Shown here: positions 17,409 to 27,638 of the stretch, piece after piece
How the letters are laid out: each line of letters starts with the position of its first letter
Position numbering within the stretch: the stretch's first letter is position 1
From: Miltoncostaea sp963703045
Lineage (GTDB): Bacteria; Actinomycetota; Thermoleophilia; Miltoncostaeales; Miltoncostaeaceae
NCBI GenBank assembly: GCA_963703045.1
Contig: OY969782.1
Location: 310,001-374,000 of the forward strand
Direction: 5' to 3'
DNA length: 64,000 bases
The notes under the pieces: generated by a model
What the model saw: only the letters and a program-made list of their open reading frames with translations
What the model was told of the DNA's origin: nothing
Database searches by the model: none
Made by a program: the position numbers and the translations under genes

Positions 17409-19991
17409 ATGCCGGACACCGCCGCACCGCCGGTCACGGGACCGCTCCTGCTGATCGACGGCAACAGCCTGGCGTACCGGGCCTTCCACGCCCTGCCCGA
17501 CACGATCGCCACGGACGAGGGCTTTCCCACCAACGCGCTCTACGGCCTCGCGGCGATGATGATGAAGATGCTGGCCGACGAGCGGCCGGCGCGGGTGGTC
17601 GTGGCGTGGGATCCCAAGGGCAAGACGTTCCGGCACGAGCGCGAGCCCACCTACAAGGCGAACCGCTCGGCGACGCCCGACCTGCTGCGGGAGCAGCAGG
17701 CGCACTTCCGCCCCCTCATGGAGGCCTTCGGCTTCGTCAACACCGAGGTCACCGGCTTCGAGGCCGACGACGTGCTCGGCACCCTGGCCCGCCGGGCCGA
17801 GGCGGCCGGCATACCCGTCGTCATCCTCACCGGCGACCGCGACGCCTTCCAGCTCGTCAGCGAGGGCGTGAGCGTGATGGCCACGGGCCGCGGCGTCACC
17901 GACACCACGCTCTACACGCCCGCCGCGGTGATCGAGCGGTACGGCATCGGGCCCGAGCTGATGACCGACTTCCGCGGCATGGTCGGTGACCCGAGCGACA
18001 ACCTGCCCGGGGTGCCCGGCATCGGGGAGAAGGGCGCCTCGCAGCTGCTGCAGAAGTACGGCAGCCTCGACGCGGTGCTCGACCACGCCGCCGAGCAGAC
18101 CCCCAAGCGGCGCGAGGCCCTCACCGTGCACGCCGACGACGCGCGCAAGACCCGCGACCTGGCGCTCATCGACACCGAGGCGCCGGTCGAGCTCGACCTC
18201 GGCGACGTGCCGTCCCTCGACTTCGGCCCGGAGCGCCTCGCGACCCTGCGCGAGGTCTTCGGGCGCTTCCAGTTCGGCAGCCTCGAGCGCCGGCTCGGCG
18301 AGCTGGCCGAGGGGGCCGAGCCGGTCGCCGCGCCGGCCGCCCACACGGTGTCGGTGACCGTGGCCGAGGCGTCGCCCGAGGACCTGGCCATGCGCTTCGC
18401 CGGGGCGTCCGGCCTGAGCCTGGCGCTGTCGGACGACGCGTGGGCCGTCGCCGCGCCCGGCCACGAGGTCGCCACGGGAGCCCTCGGCGAGGGCGTCGGC
18501 GCCGCGCTGGCGCGCTCGCTGGCCGGCGCGGCGGTCGCCTGCCACGACGCCAAGGCCGTCGTGCGCGACACGGCCGACGAGCTGCGCCCGGAGCACGACA
18601 CCCTCATCGCGGCGTACCTGCTCGAGCCGCGCCGGCGCGGCTACGCGCTCGGCGAGCTCGCCGCCGACGCCGGCATCGGCGTCGAGGGCGAGGTGCCCGA
18701 CGCGGTGCGCGACGCCGCCCTGGTGCGGGAGCTGGCCGAGCGCCAGCGGGCCGGCCTCGCGCGCGAGGGCCTCGAGTCGCTCTACCGCGAGATCGAGCTG
18801 CCCACGACGCGCGTGCTCGCCGCGATGGAGCGCGTGGGGGTGCGCCTCGACGTGCACCGGCTCGGCGAGATCGCGGCCCGCGTGCGCGACAGCGCCGACG
18901 AGCTGCGCGACCGCATCTGGGAGCTGGCCGGGGGCGAGTTCGTCATCGAGTCGCCCAAGCAGCTCGGGCAGGTGCTCTTCGAGCGGCTGGGGCTGCCGAC
19001 CTTCCGCAAGGGCAAGACCGGCTGGAGCACCGACCGCAAGGTGCTGCGGCTGCTCGAGGACAAGCACCCGATCGTGCCGCTGATCGGGCAGTACCGCGAG
19101 CTGACCAAGCTCGACAACACCTACCTCTCGGCGCTGCCGGAGCTCGTGGACGACACAGGCCGGCTGCACACGACGTTCAACCAGACCGTCGCCGAGACCG
19201 GGCGCCTGTCATCGACCAACCCCAACCTGCAGAACATCCCGGTGCGCACGCCGCTCGGGCGCGAGATCCGCAGCGCCTTCACCACCGACCCCGGCTGGAC
19301 CCTCGTGAGCTGCGACTACAGCCAGGTGGAGCTGCGCATCCTCGCCCACTGCTCGGGCGAGCCGGCCCTCGCCGACGCCTTCCGCCGCGGGGAGGACGTG
19401 CACCGGGCGACGGCCGCCGAGGTCTTCGGCATGGCCCCCGCCGACGTCGACCGGCAGACCCGCGACCGGGCGAAGGCCGTCAACTTCGGCATCGTCTACG
19501 GCATCAGCGACTTCGGCCTGTCCGAGCAGCTCGGCATACCGCGCGCCGACGCCCGCAACTACATCGACGCCTACCTCGCGCGCTACCCGCGGGTGCGCAG
19601 CTTCATCGACACGACGGTCGCCGCGGCGGCGCAGGACGGCTATGTCACGACGCTGCTCGGCCGTCGCCGGCCGATCCCCGAGCTGACGGGCGCCACGGTG
19701 CAGCAGCGCCAGCTCGGCGAGCGCCTGGCCGTCAACACGGTCATCCAGGGGACCGCGGCCGACATCATCAAGGCCGCGATGGTCGCGGCCCACGCCGCGC
19801 TGGCCGACGCGGGGATGCAGGCGCGCCTGATCCTCCAGATCCACGACGAGCTGGTGCTCGAGGCGCCGGCCGCCGAGGCGGCGCGGGCGGCCTCGCTCGT
19901 GCGCTCGGCCATGGTCGGCGCATACCCGCTCGATCCGCCGCTCGCGGTCGACGTCGGCACCGGGGAGACGTGGCTGGACGCGAAGTCGTAG
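17409..19991 (+). CDS. polA: DNA polymerase I
   Basis: The 860-residue enzyme fills gaps in repair and Okazaki-fragment processing. The N-terminal 5' nuclease (about 10-300) shows LLLIDGNSLAYRAF, the metal-binding TGFEADDVLGTLA (about 115-127) and GDPSDNLPGVPGIGEK. The middle 3'-5' exonuclease domain is degenerate: I do not see the DxE metal ligands, so proofreading is probably lost as in many Gram-positive and actinobacterial enzymes. The polymerase domain has motif A SCDYSQVELRILAH (about 633-646), motif B RDRAKAVNFGIVYG (about 686-699) and motif C LQIHDELVLE (about 808-817). The ATG at 17409 fits both the protein start MPDTAAPP and the promoter spacing. Confidence 0.97.
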   Translation: MPDTAAPPVTGPLLLIDGNSLAYRAFHALPDTIATDEGFPTNALYGLAAMMMKMLADERPARVVVAWDPKGKTFRHEREPTYKANRSATPDLLREQQAHFRPLMEAFGFVNTEVTGFEADDVLGTLARRAEAAGIPVVILTGDRDAFQLVSEGVSVMATGRGVTDTTLYTPAAVIERYGIGPELMTDFRGMVGDPSDNLPGVPGIGEKGASQLLQKYGSLDAVLDHAAEQTPKRREALTVHADDARKTRDLALIDTEAPVELDLGDVPSLDFGPERLATLREVFGRFQFGSLERRLGELAEGAEPVAAPAAHTVSVTVAEASPEDLAMRFAGASGLSLALSDDAWAVAAPGHEVATGALGEGVGAALARSLAGAAVACHDAKAVVRDTADELRPEHDTLIAAYLLEPRRRGYALGELAADAGIGVEGEVPDAVRDAALVRELAERQRAGLAREGLESLYREIELPTTRVLAAMERVGVRLDVHRLGEIAARVRDSADELRDRIWELAGGEFVIESPKQLGQVLFERLGLPTFRKGKTGWSTDRKVLRLLEDKHPIVPLIGQYRELTKLDNTYLSALPELVDDTGRLHTTFNQTVAETGRLSSTNPNLQNIPVRTPLGREIRSAFTTDPGWTLVSCDYSQVELRILAHCSGEPALADAFRRGEDVHRATAAEVFGMAPADVDRQTRDRAKAVNFGIVYGISDFGLSEQLGIPRADARNYIDAYLARYPRVRSFIDTTVAAAAQDGYVTTLLGRRRPIPELTGATVQQRQLGERLAVNTVIQGTAADIIKAAMVAAHAALADAGMQARLILQIHDELVLEAPAAEAARAASLVRSAMVGAYPLDPPLAVDVGTGETWLDAKS

Positions 19992-20239
19992 GGGCCGGCG
20001 GCGACCCCTACCGGGTGCTCCAGGTGGCGCCGCACGCGTGCCCCGAGGTGGTGGCCGCGGCCTTCGGCGTGCTGCGCGAGATGGTGCTGGCCGACGACGC
20101 CGAGGACGCGCCCCGGCGCCTGGCCGAGCTCAACCGCGCCCACCGCACCCTGAGCGACCCGGCCCGCCGCGCGGCCCACGACGCGGAGGTGGGGGAGGGC
20201 ACGCCGCCCGGAGGGGGCGAGCCCGGCGGGGACCCGTAA
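19970..20239 (+). CDS. degenerate J-domain-like small protein
   Basis: The 89-residue product starts at GTG 19970, inside the end of polA, with GGGGAG 3-9 bases before it. Its core DPYRVLQVAPHACPEVVAAA followed by FGVLREM and LAELNRAHRTLSDPARRAAHD reads like a DnaJ domain: helix I DPYRVL, helix III AELNRAHRTLSDPARRAAHD. The HPD tripeptide that stimulates Hsp70 is absent, replaced by a loop near LADDAED. It is therefore unlikely to be a normal DnaK co-chaperone. It could be a J-like adaptor. The overlap with polA (22 bases) implies coupled translation. The C-terminus is a Gly/Pro-rich tail. Confidence 0.7.
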   Translation: MAGREVVGAGGDPYRVLQVAPHACPEVVAAAFGVLREMVLADDAEDAPRRLAELNRAHRTLSDPARRAAHDAEVGEGTPPGGGEPGGDP

Positions 20240-20246
20240 AGACCGC

Positions 20247-20252
20247 TATCTT
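20247..20252 (+). promoter_or_regulatory. TANNNT -10 box (leaderless) for DUF4395/thioredoxin gene
   Basis: TATCTT lies 7 bases before the ATG at 20260. Confidence 0.55.
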
Positions 20253-20259
20253 TCCGGGA

Positions 20260-20955
20260 ATGACGCCTTTGCCCGCGGTACACCCCCTCCAGCCCCGGTT
20301 CGCCCAGGCGATCACGGGGGTCCTCGCCCTCGAGGCGATCGTCTTCGACACCCCCGCCGCGCTCGTCGTGGCGCTCGCGCTGGTGCTGCTCTCGCTCGCC
20401 GGACCGCGCTGGTCGCCGGTCGGGTGGGTGTTCCGGCGCATCGCTCCCCCCGCCACCGAGCTCGAGCCGGCCGCGCCGGTGCGGTTCTCGCAGGGCCTCG
20501 CCGCCGCCTTCCTCACCACCTCCCTCGCGCTGCTCGCCCTGGGTGCGGGCGTCGCCTCCGCGATCGTCGCCGGGATGGTCTCCGCGGTCGCGCTCGTCTC
20601 GGCGATCACCGGCGTGTGCATCGGGTGCGAGGCCTACCGGCTGGTGCTGGCCCTGCGGCGCGGCGACTCGGAGGACGTGCGCGCCGACCTCGGCCTCACG
20701 GGCGCCGGGCCGTGGCTCGTCGTGCTGACCGCGCCCGGGTGCGCCCGATGCGAGCCCGTCGCCCGGCAGATGCAGAGCGCCGCCGGCGACCGGGAGGTCG
20801 TGCGGGTCGACCTCGCGCAGCGCCCGCGCGCGGCCTCGCTGCCCGTGCGCAGCGTCCCCGCCGCGCTGGCCGTCGGGCACGACGGCCGCCTGCGCATGGC
20901 GCGGGCCGGACGCCTCGACCCGTCGGAGATCGCGCAGGTGCTCGCCGCGGTCTGA
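20260..20955 (+). CDS. DUF4395 membrane domain fused to thioredoxin-like domain
   Basis: The 231-residue protein has an N-terminal DUF4395 region with hydrophobic segments (AITGVLALEAIVF, AALVVALALVLLSLA and two more to about residue 130), including the RFSQGLAAAF and CIGCEAYRL motifs typical of this family. The C-terminal 80 residues form a thioredoxin-like fold: WLVVLTAPGCARCEPVARQM with a CARC (CxxC) site, and a cis-Pro equivalent in VRSVPAALAV. It probably handles thiol-disulfide exchange at the inner face of the membrane (inference). The ATG at 20260 follows a leaderless promoter box. The extra CxxC in CIGCEA within the membrane part is notable. Confidence 0.83.
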   Translation: MTPLPAVHPLQPRFAQAITGVLALEAIVFDTPAALVVALALVLLSLAGPRWSPVGWVFRRIAPPATELEPAAPVRFSQGLAAAFLTTSLALLALGAGVASAIVAGMVSAVALVSAITGVCIGCEAYRLVLALRRGDSEDVRADLGLTGAGPWLVVLTAPGCARCEPVARQMQSAAGDREVVRVDLAQRPRAASLPVRSVPAALAVGHDGRLRMARAGRLDPSEIAQVLAAV

Positions 20956-21028
20956 GCGGCACCTGCGCGAGCCGTCCGGCGCGTGCCATCCGGGGTGCCG
21001 CGGGGTCGCCGCCCGGCACCGACCGGTC

Positions 21029-21034
21029 TATACT
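21029..21034 (+). promoter_or_regulatory. -10 box TATACT of rpsA
   Basis: TATACT lies 69 bases before the rpsA ATG, giving a leader of about 60 nt. This is a strong -10 match and differs from the leaderless genes nearby. Confidence 0.55.
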
Positions 21035-21103
21035 GCCGCCCCCGGCACGACCGGTCCGCCGGTCCGTGCCCGGAGCCATTTACCGACGAGGACAACCCCA
21101 CCC

Positions 21104-22687
21104 ATGACCACCGACTCTCCCGACCTCATCAGCACCAGCGCCGAGGCCATCGACCTCGACGCCCCCGTGATCGACCTCGACTTCGACACCCCCGTCCGCA
21201 CGCTCGACGGGCCCGAGTACATCGAGATCGACGGCGAGATGGTGCCCAACTACGACGGCACCCTGCCGGTCTTCGCGGAGGGGGACGTCGTCAGCGGGAG
21301 GGTGGTCCGCATCGACAAGGACGAGGTCCTCGTCAACATCGGCTACAAGAGCGAGGGGGTCATCCCCCTCCCCGAGCTCTCGATCCGCAAGAGCGTCAAG
21401 CCCGAGGACGAGGTCCAGCTCGGCGAGTGGGTCGACGCACTGGTCATGCAGAAGGAGGACCAGGACGGCCGCCTGATCCTCTCGAAGAAGCGGGCCCGGT
21501 TCGAGAAGGCCTGGAAGCGCATCGAGGCCGCCGCCGCCGCCGGCGAGAACGTCGAGGGCACCGTCATCGAGGTCGTCAAGGGCGGCCTGATCCTCGACCT
21601 CGGGGTGCGGGGCTTCCTGCCCGCCTCGCTGGTCGACATCCGCCGCGTGCAGGACCTCGACGAGTTCCTCGGCCGCAAGCTCGAGTGCAAGGTCATCGAG
21701 CTCAACCGCAACCGCAACAACGTGGTGCTGTCGCGGCGCGCGGTGCTCGAGGACGAGCGGCGCGAGGTGCGCCAGAAGATCCTCGACGACCTGCAGCCCA
21801 GCCAGGTGGTGGAGGGCGTCATCTCCAACATCGTCGAGTTCGGCGCGTTCGTGGACCTCGACGGCATCGACGGCCTCATCCACATCTCCGAGCTCTCGTG
21901 GAGCCACGTCAACCACCCGTCCGAGGTGCTCGCGATCGGCGAGAAGGTCAAGGTCAAGGTGCTCGACATCGACCGCGACCGCCAGCGCATCTCGCTCGGC
22001 CTCAAGCAGACGCAGGCCGACCCGTGGCAGAGCGTCATCGAGAGCTACCAGGTCAACGACGTGGTCGAGGGCAAGGTCACGAAGGTGGTCACCTTCGGCG
22101 CCTTCGTCGAGATCCACGCCGGCGTCGAGGGCCTCGTGCACATCTCGGAGCTCGCCGCGCACCACGTCGAGAACCCGCGCGAGGTCGTCAACCAGGGCGA
22201 CGTGCTCGCCGTCCGGGTGATCGAGATCGACGCCGATCGCCGGCGCCTGTCGCTCAGCCTCAAGCGCGTGGCCGACAGCGACGCCATCCAGCACCACCTG
22301 CCCGACGACGTCCGGGCGGCCATCGCCGAGGTCAGCGGCCCGACCGGTCCCGCCGCGCTCGCCGCTGCCGAGGCCCAGGCGGCCGAGGCCGCCGAGGCGG
22401 GCGACGCGGCCGTCGACGACGCGCCGGCCGACCTGGACGAGGCGCCCACCTCCGACGACGCCACGGCCGCCGAGGCGGACGCGCCGGCGGAGGGGTCCGC
22501 GGAGGCCCCCGCCGCCGAGGTGGAGGCACCCGCCGAGGAGGCCCCGGAGGCCCCGGCCGCCGAGGAGGCCCCGGAGGCAGCCGAGCTCGACGCGATCGAG
22601 CCCGAGACCGCTCCGGCCGAGGACGCCGCCGTCCCGGTGGACGCCGCCCCGGACGGCGACGCGGACGACGCCCCCGCCGAGGCCTGA
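21104..22687 (+). CDS. rpsA: 30S ribosomal protein S1
   Basis: The 527-residue protein carries four S1 RNA-binding domains: about 58-130 (EGDVVSGRVVRIDKDEVLVN), 145-215 (EGTVIEVVKGGLILDL), 230-300 (EGVISNIVEFGAFVDLDGID) and 315-385 (EGKVTKVVTFGAFVEIHAG). A long acidic Ala/Glu/Pro tail follows. Actinobacterial S1 proteins have four domains, unlike six in E. coli. It helps load mRNAs on the ribosome. The start ATG at 21104 has no strong purine tract directly upstream (GACGAGGACAACC, about 10 bases away). A strong hairpin sits 7 bases after its stop. Confidence 0.95.
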   Translation: MTTDSPDLISTSAEAIDLDAPVIDLDFDTPVRTLDGPEYIEIDGEMVPNYDGTLPVFAEGDVVSGRVVRIDKDEVLVNIGYKSEGVIPLPELSIRKSVKPEDEVQLGEWVDALVMQKEDQDGRLILSKKRARFEKAWKRIEAAAAAGENVEGTVIEVVKGGLILDLGVRGFLPASLVDIRRVQDLDEFLGRKLECKVIELNRNRNNVVLSRRAVLEDERREVRQKILDDLQPSQVVEGVISNIVEFGAFVDLDGIDGLIHISELSWSHVNHPSEVLAIGEKVKVKVLDIDRDRQRISLGLKQTQADPWQSVIESYQVNDVVEGKVTKVVTFGAFVEIHAGVEGLVHISELAAHHVENPREVVNQGDVLAVRVIEIDADRRRLSLSLKRVADSDAIQHHLPDDVRAAIAEVSGPTGPAALAAAEAQAAEAAEAGDAAVDDAPADLDEAPTSDDATAAEADAPAEGSAEAPAAEVEAPAEEAPEAPAAEEAPEAAELDAIEPETAPAEDAAVPVDAAPDGDADDAPAEA

Positions 22688-22694
22688 CGCGACG

Positions 22695-22721
22695 GGGGGG
22701 CGCGGCACCGCCGCGCCCCCC
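22695..22721 (+). terminator. 12-bp GC hairpin after rpsA
   Basis: GGGGGGCGCGGC (22695-22706) and GCCGCGCCCCCC (22710-22721) form a perfect stem with loop ACC, starting 7 bases after the rpsA stop. There is no U tract. The hairpin overlaps the likely upstream end of coaE. Confidence 0.55.
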
Positions 22722-23330
22722 TGCGTCGCCCTGACGGGCGGCATCGGCGCGGGCAAGTCCGAGGCGCTCGCGGCGTTCGCCGCCTGCGGGGCGGCCACGC
22801 TCTCGAGCGACGCCGTGGTGCACGAGGTCTACGGCGATGCCGAGGTGGTGGCGGCCGTGCGGGCGCGGTTCGGTGACGACGTCGTCAACGACGCCGGCAC
22901 TGTCGTGCGACGGCTGCTCGGGCGGCGGGCCCTGGCCGACGAGGGGGGGCTGACCTTCCTCGAGTCGCTGCTGCACCCCCGTGTCGGGGCCGCCCGGCGC
23001 GACTGGATCGCCCGCGAGGCCGCGCGCACGCCCGCGCCGGCGCTCCTGATCTGCGAGGTGCCCGTGCTGTTCGAGGCGGGGATCGCCGACCAGTTCGACG
23101 CCGTCCTCGTCGTGACGGCGTCGGAGGCGGTCCGCCGGGCCCGGGTCGAGGCCCGGGGACAGGACTACGACGCCCTCAGCGGCCGCCAGACGCCCGAGCA
23201 CGAGAAGGTGGCGCGCGCCGACCGGGCCTACGTCAACGACGGCGACCTCCCCGACCTGCGGGCGTGGGTTGCCGACCGGTACGCCGAGTACGCTGGACGT
23301 CCCTGCGATGCGCCGCGCGACCCTCACTGA
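22722..23330 (+). CDS. coaE: dephospho-CoA kinase
   Basis: CoaE phosphorylates dephospho-CoA in the last step of CoA synthesis. The P-loop LTGGIGAGKSEAL (22731 onward), SSDAVVHEVYG, LLHPRVGAA, and ICEVPVLFEAG with VVTASEAVRRAR are all family landmarks; length matches CoaE of about 200 residues. No ATG, GTG or TTG exists in frame between the rpsA stop and the P-loop; the next in-frame GTG (22815) would remove the P-loop. Possible real starts are CTG at 22731, or a CTG at 22684 overlapping the rpsA stop if two extra bases are present in the adjacent G7 and C6 runs. The listed start is only the first clearly conserved codon. Confidence 0.88.
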   Translation, partial: CVALTGGIGAGKSEALAAFAACGAATLSSDAVVHEVYGDAEVVAAVRARFGDDVVNDAGTVVRRLLGRRALADEGGLTFLESLLHPRVGAARRDWIAREAARTPAPALLICEVPVLFEAGIADQFDAVLVVTASEAVRRARVEARGQDYDALSGRQTPEHEKVARADRAYVNDGDLPDLRAWVADRYAEYAGRPCDAPRDPH

Positions 23331-23997
23331 GCACGCCCCCGTACGCCCCGGCGACGCCGGGCCCACGCCCTCACCGCGCGGCGCCGCGCGCGGCCGCGGT
23401 CGCCGCCGCCTGGCCGCGATCGCCCTCGCGCTGGGGTTCGTGGCGGCCCTGCTCGGGGGCTGGTACCAGGTGCACCAGCAGATGCCGGCCTGGTACGCGC
23501 GCCTCTGGTACCCCCTGGAGTACGAGGACGCCATCAACGAGCAGGCCGCTCGGCAGGGCCTCGACCCCGCCCTCGTCGCGGCGGTCGTGAACGCCGAGAG
23601 CGGCTTCCTGCCCGACTCGCGCTCCAGTCAGGGCGCCGTCGGGCTGATGCAGATGCTCCCCGACACGGCGCGGTTCATCGCGACGCAGCCGAACCGGCCG
23701 AGCCCGCCGCCCGACCGGTTGGAGGACCCCGCGGTCAACGTGGCCTACGGAACCCGCTACCTGCGCTACCTGATCGACCGCCACGGCACCGTCCCGCTCG
23801 CGCTCGCCGCCTACAACGGCGGCGAGACGAACCTGACCGAGTGGCTCGACGACGCCTCGGCGCGGGGTGAGCCGCTCCGGATCCCCGACGACATCCCCTT
23901 CAGCGAGACGCGCTCGTTCGTGTCGCGCGTGCTCGACACGGCCCCGATCTATCGCCGCACCTACGGCGACCGGCTGGACCCGCCACCGGGGGGATGA
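23308..23997 (+). CDS. membrane-anchored lytic transglycosylase (SLT domain)
   Basis: This 229-residue protein has a basic N-terminus, one membrane helix (LAAIALALGFVAALLGGWY, about 36-54) and an extracytoplasmic SLT domain. The catalytic Glu sits in VVNAESGFLPDSRSS, followed by GAVGLMQMLPDTARF, VAYGTRYLRYL and LALAAYNGGETNL, the classical transglycosylase family-1 motifs. It cleaves the MurNAc-GlcNAc bond of peptidoglycan, giving anhydro ends. The ATG at 23308 overlaps the coaE end by 23 bases. Upstream in-frame starts would only lengthen the cytosolic basic tail. Confidence 0.92.
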   Translation: MRRATLTEHAPVRPGDAGPTPSPRGAARGRGRRRLAAIALALGFVAALLGGWYQVHQQMPAWYARLWYPLEYEDAINEQAARQGLDPALVAAVVNAESGFLPDSRSSQGAVGLMQMLPDTARFIATQPNRPSPPPDRLEDPAVNVAYGTRYLRYLIDRHGTVPLALAAYNGGETNLTEWLDDASARGEPLRIPDDIPFSETRSFVSRVLDTAPIYRRTYGDRLDPPPGG

Positions 23998-24023
23998 GCC
24001 GCGCCCATCCGCGGGCGTGCGCC

Positions 24024-24512
24024 TCAGTCCCGGGCGATCTCCGCCGTCACCGCCTCGGTCGCCCGCACGAGGTCGGCGGGGGAGAGCTCCAGGTCGAGGC
24101 CGCGCCGGCCGCCCGATACGAGGACCGTCTCGTGGTCGAGCGCCGAGACGTCGATCACCGTGGGGTGCGCCCGCCGCTGGCCGATGGGCGAGATGCCGCC
24201 GACGACGTAGCCCGTGGCGCGCTCCGCGGCGGCGGGCTCGGCCATGGCGGCGCGCGAGCCGCCGAGGGCGCGGGCGAGCGCCTTGAGGTCGAGGCGGCCG
24301 TCCACGGGCACCACGGCCACGACGAGCGCGCCGTCAACCGTGGCGAGGAGGGTCTTGAGGACGCGCCCGGGAGCGGCCCCCAGCGCGGCCGCGGCTTCGA
24401 GGCCGTACGAGGCGGCCCTCGGGTCGTGCGCGTAGGGCCGGGGCGTGAAGGCGATGCCGGCCCGGGTCAGCGCGACCGTCGCCGGCGTGCCGCCCGTGCG
24501 CGGGCGGCCCAT
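24024..24512 (-). CDS. ybaK: YbaK/EbsC-type Cys-tRNA(Pro)/aminoacyl-tRNA deacylase
   Basis: The 162-residue protein contains the YbaK order: ALTRAGIAFTPRPYAHD, SYGLEAAAALG, RVLKTLLATVDGALVVAVVP (Lys in VLKTL is the key active-site residue), GRLDLKALARALG, and the Gly-rich loop YVVGGISPIGQR. The family hydrolyses mischarged Cys-tRNAPro. The C-terminus SGGRRGLDLELSPADLV is typical. Its ATG at 24512 overlaps the stop of the VOC gene (ATGA), so the two are coupled. Confidence 0.93.
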   Translation of the reverse strand: MGRPRTGGTPATVALTRAGIAFTPRPYAHDPRAASYGLEAAAALGAAPGRVLKTLLATVDGALVVAVVPVDGRLDLKALARALGGSRAAMAEPAAAERATGYVVGGISPIGQRRAHPTVIDVSALDHETVLVSGGRRGLDLELSPADLVRATEAVTAEIARD

Positions 24513-24904
24513 CAGGCCTCGGGGCGCCGCTCGATGAGCTCGATGCGGTAGCCGTCGGGGTCGCGCACGAAGCAGATGCGCGAGCCGCCGGGTCGGGAGG
24601 CGTACGGCGGCTTCTCGGGAGCGATGCCCCCCTCGGCGAGCGCCGCCAGCTCGGCGTCGAGGTCGTCCGTCGTCAGCGCGATGTGCCCGTAGCCCTCGCC
24701 CTGGGTGTACGGCTCGGTCCGGCCGTCGTTCAGCGTCAGCTCGAGTCGCGGCTCGTCGCCCGGGAGGCCGAGGAACACGACCGTCGCGGTGTCGCCCCCG
24801 ACCCGCGCCCGCCGGACCTCCGCGAAGCCGAGGGTGCGGTAGAACGCGATCGACCGCTCCTCGTCGACGACGCGGATCATGGTGTGGTCGAACTGCATCG
24901 GCAT
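24512..24904 (-). CDS. VOC-fold protein, lactoylglutathione lyase-like
   Basis: The 130-residue protein has two beta-alpha-beta-beta-beta units. Metal ligands of glyoxalase I appear at His in FDHTMIRV (about 7), Glu in RLELTLN, His in GYGHIALTTDD (about 74) and Glu in GYRIELIER near the end. IAFYRTLGFAEVRR and DPDGYRIELIE are GloA signatures. It may convert a methylglyoxal-thiol adduct to the lactoyl thioester. In an actinobacterium the thiol could be mycothiol rather than glutathione (inference). The region upstream (24905-25100) is rich in hairpins and may be its leader. Confidence 0.85.
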   Translation of the reverse strand: MPMQFDHTMIRVVDEERSIAFYRTLGFAEVRRARVGGDTATVVFLGLPGDEPRLELTLNDGRTEPYTQGEGYGHIALTTDDLDAELAALAEGGIAPEKPPYASRPGGSRICFVRDPDGYRIELIERRPEA

Positions 24905-25244
24905 GAGGGGCCTCCGGCGGCGGGGGTGTCCCGCCGAGGGTACCCGCGGCGGCCGCCGGACGGCCCGTCCAATGGGGGCAGCCGCCGGCGTCTGGACGAC
25001 GCCGGCGGCTGGGGTGCGAAGCCCCGCGTCCCGGTCGCGGGGCCTGGTGTGAGGTGAAGGCTTCCTCCCGAGTCACCGTCACTTCACGACCGGGACGATA
25101 GGCGCAGGGGTGGGTGGCGCTCTTTGGCCCCCGCACCGAATCGCGCCCGCCCCGTATTGGCCTCCCGGCGGGTTCATCGGGCGGCATCGAGCCGCTATCG
25201 GCGCGTGCCGTCGCCTCCGTGGGTGTCGGCGCTAACCTTGCGTG
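24905..25244. other. 340-bp intergenic region with strong hairpins
   Basis: No gene is seen. It holds GCCGCCGGCGTC/GACGCCGGCGGC (24981-25009, loop TGGAC), GCCCCGCG/CGCGGGGC (25021-25043), and GTGAGGTGA paired with TCACCGTCAC with one bulge (25049-25082). GAAGCC (25018-25023) can alternatively pair with GGCTTC (25059-25064). The uvrB leaderless promoter is at its right end. The structures may be in the leader of the minus-strand VOC gene or form a small RNA. Confidence 0.5.
25233..25238 (+). promoter_or_regulatory. TANNNT -10 box of uvrB (leaderless)
   Basis: TAACCT ends 6 bases before the ATG at 25245. Confidence 0.6.
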
Positions 25245-27352
<2,108 letters not shown>

Positions 27353-27356
<4 letters not shown>

Positions 27357-27595
27357 GCGAGCCGGTGCCCGACGACCTCCAGTTCCGCTCGCTCGCGGCG
27401 CCCGGGCTCGAGGAGGACGACGTCTTCGCGACACTGCTCGGCCTGCCGATGCCGGGACCGTTCTGGGGGCAGGACTGGCCCCGGGCCCTCGGCCCCGAGC
27501 AGCCGTGGAGCGAGGAGTCGGAGCGCCGTCGCCGGCACGAGGAGCTGCTCGCGAGGTGGCGGGCCGAGCGCGAGGAGCCCGAGGCGAGGGCCTAG
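27353..27595 (+). CDS. hypothetical acidic protein coupled to uvrB (80 aa)
   Basis: The ATG at 27353 overlaps the uvrB stop (ATGA). The 80-residue acidic protein includes LQFRSLAAPGLEEDDVFATL, a Pro/Trp-rich centre (MPGPFWGQDWP) and a charged helical C-terminus (ERRRRHEELLARWRAEREE). No membrane or signal segment is seen and I know no family. Tight coupling and normal codon use support a real gene. It may be a UvrB-linked accessory, but no evidence beyond position exists. Confidence 0.6.
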
Positions 27596-27638
27596 TCGGC
27601 CTCCGGGTGCCGCGAGTCGACCGCCCGGTGCGCCGGCG

